In this document: one piece after another, positions 1 through 6,250 of the stretch
How positions within the stretch are numbered: the stretch's first letter is position 1
Layout of the letters: every line of letters starts with the position of its first letter
DNA from: Dehalococcoidia bacterium
GTDB taxonomy: Bacteria > Chloroflexota > Dehalococcoidia > SAR202 > UBA826
Assembly (NCBI GenBank): GCA_012965485.1
Contig: DTSF01000254.1
Location: 1-8,475 of the forward strand
Reading direction: 5' to 3'
Length of the DNA: 8,475 nt
Notes under the pieces: model-generated
The model's input: only the letters and a program-made list of their open reading frames with translations
Databases searched by the model: none
Told to the model about the DNA's origin: nothing
Position numbers and translations under genes: made by a program

Positions 1-1
1 T

Positions 2-754
2 GTGGGCATGGGAGTTGTGACTATTCATAATTCAAGGCACCTTGGTATGGCTTCATATCACGCTTTGAAGGCAGTAGACAACGACATGATAGGCATGTGT
101 ATGACATCGTGTCCTCCGGGGGTTTTACCGACCTTCGGAGCAGAACCCGTTTTGGGTACGAATCCGATAGCGATTGCGGCTCCTGCTGATAAAGAGGCTC
201 CCTTTGTGTTTGATGCTGCCATGAGCGCCGTTGCAGGTAATAAACTAGGCCTTGCTAGAAGAAACGGGACACAAGGATTAGCCGGGTGGGTGGCCGATCA
301 TGATGGTAGCCCAATTATGGAGGAAGTGGATCCTCCAACACCGGGCTATGAAGGTTCTGCTTCATCCTATTTGCTTCCCCTTGGAGGGACACGGGAATTA
401 GGATCGCATAAAGGGTATGGGATGATGTGTCTCGTCGATATATTAGGAGGTATTTTGACAGGAGGTGGGTATGGCATGAACCCTGGCCGACCAAATTTTG
501 GGCATTATGTAGCTGCCTACAACATCGAAGCTTTCATGGACACGAAAGAATTTAAAAGAACCATGGATGAATGGATTAACATGCTGAATTCTTCCAAACC
601 AGCACCCGGTCATGATCGAGTTATGTATCCTGGCCAACCGGAGCATGAGGCTGTTATTGAAAGATCCGAAAAAGGCATACCTCTACATTATGAGGTTATA
701 GACTGGTTTAAAGATATATGCGGCGAATTGTCTATCCCGTTTTTCCTGGTTTAG
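2..754 (+). CDS. Ldh-family (malate/L-lactate/sulfolactate-type) NAD(P)-dependent 2-hydroxyacid dehydrogenase, 5'-truncated
   Basis: This is the C-terminal 250 residues of a protein that is normally about 340-360 residues long; the reading frame is open at the left window edge, so the GTG at position 2 is an internal Val codon and not a start. The family (AllD, ComC, YlbC/YjmC relatives) reduces 2-oxo acids or oxidises 2-hydroxy acids with NAD(P) in the cytoplasm and is unrelated to classical lactate dehydrogenase. Visible family blocks, numbered within the fragment, are the HNSRHLG segment with the conserved His13, GTNPIAIAAP (52-61) and FVFDAAMS (68-75) of the nucleotide-binding region, LPLGG (125-129), SHKGYG (135-140) followed by an Asp-Leu-Gly helix, and the C-terminal FKRTMDEW segment. 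The substrate cannot be read from sequence: malate, lactate, ureidoglycolate and sulfolactate are all used in this family. It ends convergently against a ThDP-dependent enzyme gene. The family call is secure; the substrate is open. Confidence 0.92.
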   Translation: MGMGVVTIHNSRHLGMASYHALKAVDNDMIGMCMTSCPPGVLPTFGAEPVLGTNPIAIAAPADKEAPFVFDAAMSAVAGNKLGLARRNGTQGLAGWVADHDGSPIMEEVDPPTPGYEGSASSYLLPLGGTRELGSHKGYGMMCLVDILGGILTGGGYGMNPGRPNFGHYVAAYNIEAFMDTKEFKRTMDEWINMLNSSKPAPGHDRVMYPGQPEHEAVIERSEKGIPLHYEVIDWFKDICGELSIPFFLV

Positions 755-765
755 TGCAGATATTC

Positions 766-796
766 TCGTCAGGGCTCGTTTATCGGGTCCTGACGA
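766..796. terminator. Intergenic hairpin, probable transcription terminator in convergent gap
   Basis: Positions 766-778 pair with 784-796 around a 5-base loop (TTTAT, 779-783). The outer eight pairs (TCGTCAGG with CCTGACGA) are perfect, and the inner five include two G-T wobbles. It begins 12 nt after the stop of the Ldh gene and ends 7 nt before the end of the opposite-strand ThDP-enzyme gene. On the plus strand it is followed by AAACTGTTTT, a weak T-rich tail. On the minus strand no T tract follows. It therefore most likely terminates the plus-strand transcript and may only slow or protect the minus-strand one. Confidence 0.7.
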
Positions 797-803
797 AACT
801 GTT

Positions 804-2417
804 TTAGTAATCCCTGAAAGGATTAGGCATTGGCCCGACTGGCACTTCTATCAATGTCGGGGCTTCTATACTCAGCGACTCTTGCACGGCTTTTCCTAAT
901 TCAGGTGCCCCACCTTCGACCCTTACACCTCTCACACCAAAAGCTTCAGCGAGTTTCATGAAATCGGGGTTATGAACCTCAGCCCCATATTCTCTTCCAT
1001 CAAACATGTTGATCTGATCTCTCATTACATTTCCGTAAGCGTTATCGTTAAACACCACAGCAACCACGTTGATTTGGTGTTTAACGGCCGTGGCTAACTC
1101 TTGGACATTGAACATAAATCCACCATCCCCACAAACAACTACGACTGCCTTTTCTGGTTGTGCAACTTTAGCCCCTAATGCCGTTGGATAAGCATATCCA
1201 AGGTTACCGTAATAGGAGGAGGTAATGTAGGTCCTTGGTTCATAAACTTCAAATTTGTTTCTACTGTAATACCCAATTTGAGTCATACCTGAGATGAATA
1301 TTCCATCATCTGGCATGACGCTTCGAATGACTTTGGTGAAAGATTCTTGCGGTTCAATTACCGTGCCGGGATTAAATCTTTCGGCTTTTAGTTGTGTGAG
1401 CTCTTCCTCTCTATTTTCACGAGGTGGCATTACGTCTTTCAATCCATTTAGAATCTCTGTGAGAGTCTTTTTGGCGTCACCATTGATCCCTTCCGTGTTG
1501 TCATAATTACGACCGATTTCTTCATCGTCTATGTCAATTTGAAGGACTTTTTGCCCCGTCAATTGTTGGTTGTTTAGTAACCTGGTTCCGACCGCTACGA
1601 CCAAGTCGTAGTCTTGGATTTTGTTTTCAAAAAAGGTGTCGTTTTTGAACCGGAAACTACCAATCGACAGGTAGCTTCTGTCTGAGATAGCTCCTCTACC
1701 TTCACCGGTTGCTATAACAGGGGCTTGTAGAAATTCCGCTAAAGATGTCAGTTCCTTTGATGCTTCACCAGATATTACCCCCCCCCCGGCCCATATAAGA
1801 GGATTTTTTGCATTGGAAATAAGATCAATTCCCCGACTTATGCTTTCTTTACTGGCAGCAGGTCTCTCATATTTTCCAGCCTCCAATAACTCAATGTCAG
1901 CTGTGTCGGAAAGGGTTTCTGGAGGTATTTCTATTTGAACCGGTCTTGGCCTGCCTGTTTGAAGTTGCTCAAAGGCTTCATGTACGGCCTCTGGTATCTC
2001 AACGGGATCCAGTATTAGTTTTTGATGTTTAGTAATGGGTTTTATTGTTTCAATTTGACCTTTTATTTCGTGGAGCATTCCTCTTTCAAGGCCAATGTGG
2101 TCTCTCTCAATTTGACCCGAGACAACTAATATAGGAGATGATGCTGAATATGCTGTACCTATCCCTGCACTGGCGTTTTGAAGCCCTGGTCCTGGCACAA
2201 CCAATGCTGTACCTATTCCTCCTCCTGCCCGGGAATATCCATCAGCCATATAGGTTGTAGCCTGTTCATGCCTGGTATTAATAAACCGTATCCCTGGTTC
2301 TTTTGCCAACCCATCAAGGAGATGGTAAAGCTGTACCCCGGGCAAACCAAAAATGACTCTCACTCCTTCTCGGTAAAGTGATTTCGCGAGAGCTTCGCCT
2401 CCGGTCATTTTTGTCAT
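804..2417 (-). CDS. ThDP-dependent enzyme, acetolactate-synthase-like (2-oxoacid carboligase/decarboxylase superfamily)
   Basis: The 537-residue protein has the full three-domain layout of the POX/AHAS group of thiamine-diphosphate enzymes: an N-terminal PYR domain (about 5-165), a central domain (about 190-325) and a C-terminal PP domain (about 355-525). The cofactor-activating Glu is E51 in RHEQ (49-52). The Mg/ThDP motif starts at GDG (430-432) and ends at the NDN of FNDNAYG (456-462). It differs from biosynthetic acetolactate synthase: PGPGLQN (75-81) replaces the usual SGPGATN block, and there is no ilvN-like regulatory subunit beside it. A catabolic carboligase or decarboxylase acting on a 2-oxo acid is therefore more likely than a branched-chain amino acid role, but the substrate is unknown. 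It lies 17 nt behind the LLM monooxygenase gene and is probably co-transcribed with it. The start at 2417 is supported by AGGAGA seven bases upstream; a second ATG at codon 4 is less likely. The coding strand carries a 10-G tract over Gly211-Gly213. Confidence 0.9.
   Translation of the reverse strand: MTKMTGGEALAKSLYREGVRVIFGLPGVQLYHLLDGLAKEPGIRFINTRHEQATTYMADGYSRAGGGIGTALVVPGPGLQNASAGIGTAYSASSPILVVSGQIERDHIGLERGMLHEIKGQIETIKPITKHQKLILDPVEIPEAVHEAFEQLQTGRPRPVQIEIPPETLSDTADIELLEAGKYERPAASKESISRGIDLISNAKNPLIWAGGGVISGEASKELTSLAEFLQAPVIATGEGRGAISDRSYLSIGSFRFKNDTFFENKIQDYDLVVAVGTRLLNNQQLTGQKVLQIDIDDEEIGRNYDNTEGINGDAKKTLTEILNGLKDVMPPRENREEELTQLKAERFNPGTVIEPQESFTKVIRSVMPDDGIFISGMTQIGYYSRNKFEVYEPRTYITSSYYGNLGYAYPTALGAKVAQPEKAVVVVCGDGGFMFNVQELATAVKHQINVVAVVFNDNAYGNVMRDQINMFDGREYGAEVHNPDFMKLAEAFGVRGVRVEGGAPELGKAVQESLSIEAPTLIEVPVGPMPNPFRDY
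1778..1787 (-). repeat. Ten-base homopolymer (G10 on the coding strand) within the ThDP-enzyme gene
   Basis: There are ten consecutive C on the plus strand, read as GGG GGG GGG plus the first G of a Val codon in the minus-strand gene, giving Gly211-Gly212-Gly213-Val214 at the start of the central-domain segment that follows LIWA. The frame is intact as given. A one-base slip would frameshift the protein before the ThDP-binding domain. Whether the length is real, variable or a sequencing artefact cannot be told from one sequence. Confidence 0.9.
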
Positions 2418-2424
2418 GAATGTT

Positions 2425-2430
2425 TCTCCT
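2425..2430 (-). promoter_or_regulatory. Ribosome binding site (AGGAGA) deciding the start of the ThDP-enzyme gene
   Basis: AGGAGA on the minus strand lies 7 nt before the ATG at 2417, in the 17-nt gap after the stop codon of the upstream monooxygenase gene. It favours this ATG over the in-frame ATG three codons later. Confidence 0.75.
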
Positions 2431-2434
2431 AATT

Positions 2435-3598
2435 CTAAGTTCTGTTTTTGTAGCTTTCTGTTGCCTTGCTGAGAGAGATTGTTTTCAAGGCTTGTAATTT
2501 ATCTCTATTGTCTTCAGACCATTTCTGAGATGTTACCAAATTAGTAAGTGAGCCTTGGAAATGGGGCATGACGTATCGGGCTATCAATTCGTAACTGTGC
2601 CTCACTTGTTCCCTGGTGCCCCATTCTGTGGCCTGAATCATAAAACCGCCAAATCCTCCGCTCTGTTCACCTAGTTCTTTGATTTTTTCTATTAGATCGT
2701 CTGGTGTTCCTACACACCATGCCCCGTTATCGACCATGTAGTCTATTATTTTGTCCTTGGGTCCGTCGTAATCAAAAGGTGTTCCCATAGTTTGGTGGAA
2801 ATAGTCGTATTGGTATGCGGCTGATTTTTCTCTTGCTTGGGCCATCGCTTCTTTTTTGGTGTCAGCCAAGTGAACGTGTAAGACGATCCTCCAGTCACTT
2901 CTGTTTACGGTTTGACCGTATTCTTCCGCTGTATCTTCTGCGATTTTCCAGAAGTCTCCCAAATTAGATGCTATGCTTCCACCTCTCACTACGCTGACAG
3001 AAAGTACTCCTAGACCATGCTTTCCGGCTGCAACCATTCCTGAAGGTGACTGTGCTGCTGCAACGGCCATCGGAAAATGTGGTTCTGTGTAAGGTCTCAA
3101 GTGTATTAACGCTTCCCTCAAAGTGAACCAGTCAGATTCATAGGTTATAGGCTCTGTTTCTGTAAGAAGCCTTTTTATTATGCCTATTGCTTCGTCCATA
3201 CGAAGTCTTTGTAAAGATGGCTCAATGCCAAGTGCATAGGCATCAGAAACTAAAGCACCTGGACCTACACCCAGCATCACCCTTCCTCGGGTCAGATGAT
3301 CTAATAGAACCATACGATTTGTAAGCATAAGAGGATGGTGATATGGCAAACTGGCAACTCCTGTGCCTAGTTTGATATGTTTGGTTCTTTCTGCAGCGAC
3401 TCCCATAAATACTTCAGGAGAAGATATAGTCTCCCATCCTGCGCTGTGGTGCTCACCTATCCAAGCTTCATCGAAGCCTAGGTGATCCAACCACTGTATC
3501 GTTTCTAGATCCCTTTCTAGGGCGAGAGTTGGGTTGTCTCCCAGCCAGTGGAAAGGTGCTAGGAAAATTCCAAACTTCATGCGTTTGGGTAAGGTCAT
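2435..3598 (-). CDS. LLM-class flavin-dependent oxidoreductase (limonene-monooxygenase-like, bacterial luciferase superfamily)
   Basis: The 387-residue protein is a complete luciferase-like TIM-barrel enzyme. The family uses reduced FMN or F420 and, in the monooxygenase branch, O2 to oxidise small organic molecules in the cytoplasm. Characteristic segments are KFGIFLAPF (8-16), GFDEAWIGEHHSAG (41-54), KLGTGV followed by LPYHHPL (76-90), LTRGRVMLGVGPGA (102-115) and the C-terminal VGTPDDLIEKI (296-306). GEHHSAG plus LPYHHPL resembles, from memory, the branch often annotated as limonene 1,2-monooxygenase; the true substrate may be quite different. ATG at 3598 is chosen because AGGAG lies upstream (13 nt, rather long). 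Met7 at 3580 would start the protein at MKFGIF, typical of the family, but it has no visible ribosome binding site. It is followed after 17 nt by the ThDP-enzyme gene and is probably the first gene of that pair. Families of this kind are highly multiplied in SAR202 genomes, where they are proposed to attack recalcitrant organic matter. Confidence 0.9.
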   Translation of the reverse strand: MTLPKRMKFGIFLAPFHWLGDNPTLALERDLETIQWLDHLGFDEAWIGEHHSAGWETISSPEVFMGVAAERTKHIKLGTGVASLPYHHPLMLTNRMVLLDHLTRGRVMLGVGPGALVSDAYALGIEPSLQRLRMDEAIGIIKRLLTETEPITYESDWFTLREALIHLRPYTEPHFPMAVAAAQSPSGMVAAGKHGLGVLSVSVVRGGSIASNLGDFWKIAEDTAEEYGQTVNRSDWRIVLHVHLADTKKEAMAQAREKSAAYQYDYFHQTMGTPFDYDGPKDKIIDYMVDNGAWCVGTPDDLIEKIKELGEQSGGFGGFMIQATEWGTREQVRHSYELIARYVMPHFQGSLTNLVTSQKWSEDNRDKLQALKTISLSKATESYKNRT

Positions 3599-3611
3599 TT
3601 GGTTTATTTTG

Positions 3612-3616
3612 CTCCT
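3612..3616 (-). promoter_or_regulatory. Candidate ribosome binding site (AGGAG) of the LLM monooxygenase gene
   Basis: AGGAG on the minus strand lies 13 nt before the ATG at 3598, longer than the usual 5-10 nt. It is the only purine-rich site near either candidate start, so it weakly favours the longer protein. Confidence 0.5.
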
Positions 3617-3617
3617 A

Positions 3618-3646
3618 GTTATAATGGCAAACCATATCTATGGCAG
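3618..3646 (-). promoter_or_regulatory. Possible sigma-70-type promoter with internal dyad upstream of the LLM monooxygenase gene
   Basis: On the minus strand CTGCCA (3646-3641, 4 of 6 to TTGACA) and TATAAC (3623-3618, 5 of 6 to TATAAT) are 17 nt apart, in the only sizeable gap (109 bp) between minus-strand genes. A dyad, CCATA-N2-TATGG (3632-3643), overlaps the -35 edge and spacer and could be an operator. A transcript from this promoter would start near 3611, just past the AGGAG at 3612-3616, so promoter and ribosome binding site cannot easily both be used. The rest of the gap (3647-3707) shows no convincing terminator hairpin; read-through from the deacetylase gene is possible. Confidence 0.3.
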
Positions 3647-3707
3647 ATTACAGTGGGGATTAAACCTTGAAATGTTATCATCAGGCCTATCCCTTCTTCA
3701 AACCCTT

Positions 3708-4520
3708 CTACATGTAATCATGTTCTTTTAGAACCGCAAGATCTTTACATGCCATGAAAGAAGTTCCTTGAAAACTTTTTATCATGGTTATCAATTTATC
3801 CAACATGTTGAGTCTGCCTGGCCTTCCTATAATCCATGGGTGCATAGTTAAAACAAAGGTTCTTTTATATTTATATAAACCCTCAAATGCTGCTGACCAT
3901 ACAGAATATACATGTTGAGGGCTCGCCATGACATTAGTTTGGTTCAGGAAAGGAATGTAATTGAAAAACGGGTGATCATCTAACTCCCAGTGTATGGGGA
4001 TTTCGATCATAGGTGCTTCTTTGGTATGGATAAGATAGGGAACATCATTCCCCATCATACTTGAGTCATATAAAAAGTGATTTCTTTTCAATATTTCCAA
4101 TGAATCTGGACTCAATTCCCAACTAGGAGACCTATACCCTGCGGGAGATTGCCCTGTTATATCTTTTAGTATTTCCGAACCTTGCTGTAGTACGTTTTCC
4201 TCTTCTTGTGAGGTCAATGTGGCAGGGGGTTCATGCATATAACCGTGGTTCCCTATCTCATGGCCTCTTCGATGAATGTCCAATACCAATTCCGGATGTG
4301 TTTCGGCTATGAAACCTGGTATGAAAAAGGAAGACTTTATTTTGTGGGAATCCAATAGATCTAGAATTCTGGGTGTTGCGATTGAAGGACCATACTCTCT
4401 CATAGACATTAAAGTAGGTAGATTTTTGGATGCTGGATTCCTGTTAATGGTTCCACTGATCCCGTCGAGATCAAAACTTATTACTATCGGACAAACTATT
4501 TTGTTAGGCCAAGCCACCAT
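3708..4520 (-). CDS. Polysaccharide-deacetylase (NodB/CE4) family protein, HpPgdA-like subgroup
   Basis: The 270-residue protein is a NodB-fold metal-dependent hydrolase. Motif 1 is SFDLDG (15-20), with Asp17 and Asp19, in the FDxD form of the HpPgdA/PuuE/cyclic-imidase branch instead of the classical TFDDG. Motif 2 is HEIGNHGYMHE (87-97), with likely metal ligands His92 and His96 spaced as in HpPgdA. Motif 3 is GYRSPSW (128-134), and the last motif is LTMHPW followed by GRPGR (224-236). The catalytic set appears complete. The chain enters the first strand almost at once and has no signal peptide or membrane segment, so it should be cytoplasmic. That argues for a soluble amide, imide or sugar substrate at least as much as for a cell-wall polymer; no substrate can be named. 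The ATG lies 11 nt after the proS stop with no good ribosome binding site, which suggests translational coupling to proS. It is probably the last gene of the rseP-ispG-proS unit. Confidence 0.88.
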   Translation of the reverse strand: MVAWPNKIVCPIVISFDLDGISGTINRNPASKNLPTLMSMREYGPSIATPRILDLLDSHKIKSSFFIPGFIAETHPELVLDIHRRGHEIGNHGYMHEPPATLTSQEEENVLQQGSEILKDITGQSPAGYRSPSWELSPDSLEILKRNHFLYDSSMMGNDVPYLIHTKEAPMIEIPIHWELDDHPFFNYIPFLNQTNVMASPQHVYSVWSAAFEGLYKYKRTFVLTMHPWIIGRPGRLNMLDKLITMIKSFQGTSFMACKDLAVLKEHDYM

Positions 4521-4531
4521 TTTAGACTCGT

Positions 4532-6229
4532 TTACTTTTCCAGCAGTCTGGCCACTTCTTCATTACAATTTTGAATTGGGATAGTGTATCCCTGCTGCTC
4601 ATTTCGGATTTTAATTTCGACTACATTGTTTTCCATGTTTCGGCTACTTACAACCACTCTCAACGGCATGCCTAATAGGTCCGCGTCATTGAATTTGACT
4701 CCAGCCGATTCTTGTCTGTCGTCCCAAAGCACCTCAATACCTGCTTGTGACATTTCAGTGTAGATTTCTTCCGAAGTTTTCATGACCTCGATATTATCAG
4801 TGTTCAAAGTTGTAAGTATCACTTCGTATGGAGAAATAGTTTTAGGGAATATTATTCCTCTATCATCAGCATGTTGTTCTATTGCCCCAGCGAGAATACG
4901 TCCGATCCCAATTCCATAGCATCCCATGACTATATGTTGTAGATTTCCGTCTTGGTCTGGGAACGTGGCTCCCATTGACTCAGAATACCGCGTGCCTAAT
5001 TTAAACACGTGTCCAATTTCGATCCCTCGTGTTGTATGCAAGCTTCCGGCACAGTTCGGGCATCGAAACCCATCTTCTGCTAAGGCAATATCAGTTAGTA
5101 TTTCAGCCTGGAAATCTCTTGGGTGATTTATGCCTGATAGGTGGTATCCTTCTTTATTCGCACCTGCCAAAAAATTATTGCCTAAGTTGATAGAGTCATC
5201 TGCAATCACCTTAATTCCTTTCACTCCTACCGGAGAAGCAGAACCTGATATTAATCCTTGTTGGGCAACTTCTTCTCTTGTGGCCAACCTTAAATCACCT
5301 CCACCAATACTGTTCTTCAACTTTACTTCGTTAATTTCCAAATCACCACGAATCACCACTATAACGAATTCTCGGCCCGATTTATAGAAGACAGACTTGA
5401 GAGTTTTTTCTGGGCCCACTGAGAGATATTCGCAAAGTTGGGTTATGGTTTTTACCCCGGGAGTAGGCACTTCTTTTTGGCCGGTTGGAGGTTCAGTGGG
5501 AATAGCTAGCTTGGTGAATTCTGATTTTTCTCCATTGGCCGCATAGGAGCAATTGTCACACATGACTATGGTGTCCTCACCTGAATCCGATAGAAGAATA
5601 AATTCTTTAGAATCTTTGCCCCCGATTGCACCACTGTCCGCTTCCACTATTACGGTTTCAATTCCACAGCGCTTGAAAATGTTGATATATGCATTGATCA
5701 TTAAGTGATAACTTAGGTCTAAACCTTCCGCATTCATGTCAAAACTGTATGCGTCCATCATGTCAAACTCCCTAACTCTTATCAGGCCGCCCCTGGATCT
5801 AGGTTCATCCCTAAATTTTGTTTGGATGTGGTACAAATTAAATGGAAGATCTCTGTAGCTTTGGACGACACTTTTTACTGTTTCGGTCATTAACTCTTCA
5901 TTGGTTGGAGGTAGGACTAGGTGCCTTCCTCTGCGGTCCTGGAGCCTGATCAGATCCGGCCCGTATATTTCGTCCCTTCCGGACTTTTGCCAAATCTCTC
6001 TTGGCTGTAATAACCCTAGTTTTACCTCTTGAGCCCCTGAATTATCCATTTCTTCTCTGATGATCTGTTCTATTTTACGCAGCGATCTCCATGCGAGTGG
6101 TAAGTAGCTGTAAACACCGGAAGAAACTTGGTGCACCATTCCGGCTTGCAGCAATAACTTGTGGCTTATTAATTCAGTGTCGCTAGGAGCATCTCTCAAT
6201 GTCCTCACGAATAATCGGGATAATTTCAT
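4532..6229 (-). CDS. proS: Prolyl-tRNA synthetase, bacterial type with INS editing domain
   Basis: The enzyme charges tRNA-Pro with proline in the cytoplasm. The 565 residues match the length of the bacterial (ProS type 1) form, which carries an editing domain between class II motifs 2 and 3. Motif 1 lies in the region 33-70. LPPTNEE (106-112) is the TXE-type proline-binding loop. Motif 2 is FRDEPRSRGG to MMDAYSFD (139-164), and motif 3 is GCYGIGIGR (436-444) followed by AIEQ. The INS domain spans about 223-390; Lys278 in EKTLK is positioned like the editing Lys279 of E. coli. Two Cys pairs, CDNC (224-227) and CPNC (390-393), flank this domain. The C-terminal anticodon-binding domain (about 466-565) contains WDDRQESAGVKFNDADLLG. 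The start at 6229 has AGAAGG 10 nt upstream. The gene follows ispG by 21 nt. Confidence 0.97.
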   Translation of the reverse strand: MKLSRLFVRTLRDAPSDTELISHKLLLQAGMVHQVSSGVYSYLPLAWRSLRKIEQIIREEMDNSGAQEVKLGLLQPREIWQKSGRDEIYGPDLIRLQDRRGRHLVLPPTNEELMTETVKSVVQSYRDLPFNLYHIQTKFRDEPRSRGGLIRVREFDMMDAYSFDMNAEGLDLSYHLMINAYINIFKRCGIETVIVEADSGAIGGKDSKEFILLSDSGEDTIVMCDNCSYAANGEKSEFTKLAIPTEPPTGQKEVPTPGVKTITQLCEYLSVGPEKTLKSVFYKSGREFVIVVIRGDLEINEVKLKNSIGGGDLRLATREEVAQQGLISGSASPVGVKGIKVIADDSINLGNNFLAGANKEGYHLSGINHPRDFQAEILTDIALAEDGFRCPNCAGSLHTTRGIEIGHVFKLGTRYSESMGATFPDQDGNLQHIVMGCYGIGIGRILAGAIEQHADDRGIIFPKTISPYEVILTTLNTDNIEVMKTSEEIYTEMSQAGIEVLWDDRQESAGVKFNDADLLGMPLRVVVSSRNMENNVVEIKIRNEQQGYTIPIQNCNEEVARLLEK

Positions 6230-6239
6230 ATGATAAATG

Positions 6240-6245
6240 CCTTCT
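6240..6245 (-). promoter_or_regulatory. Ribosome binding site (AGAAGG) of proS
   Basis: AGAAGG on the minus strand sits in the 21-nt gap after the ispG stop codon, 10 nt before the proS ATG, and supports the start at 6229. Confidence 0.55.
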
Positions 6246-6250
6246 AAGAA

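Noticed and set aside
804..2417. Assignment as biosynthetic acetolactate synthase IlvB
   Set aside because: The ThDP motifs fit, but the SGPGATN block is altered, no regulatory subunit gene is adjacent, and the partner is a flavin monooxygenase gene, so the specific name is not supported.
3647..3707. Terminator hairpin after the deacetylase gene (GGGAT paired with ATCCC on the minus strand)
   Set aside because: The stem is only 5 bp with a 28-nt loop, no T tract follows, and the inner pairing is bulged; too weak to call.
3534..3731. A 65-codon plus-strand frame with a hydrophobic stretch, partly in the 109-bp gap
   Set aside because: It begins antisense to the monooxygenase N-terminus and ends antisense to the deacetylase 3' end; I see no ribosome binding site, and the hydrophobic run comes from the AT-rich gap.
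4276..4584. A 102-codon plus-strand frame spanning the proS/deacetylase junction
   Set aside because: It is antisense to the catalytic motifs of the deacetylase and to the proS end, with no start signal or recognisable domain.
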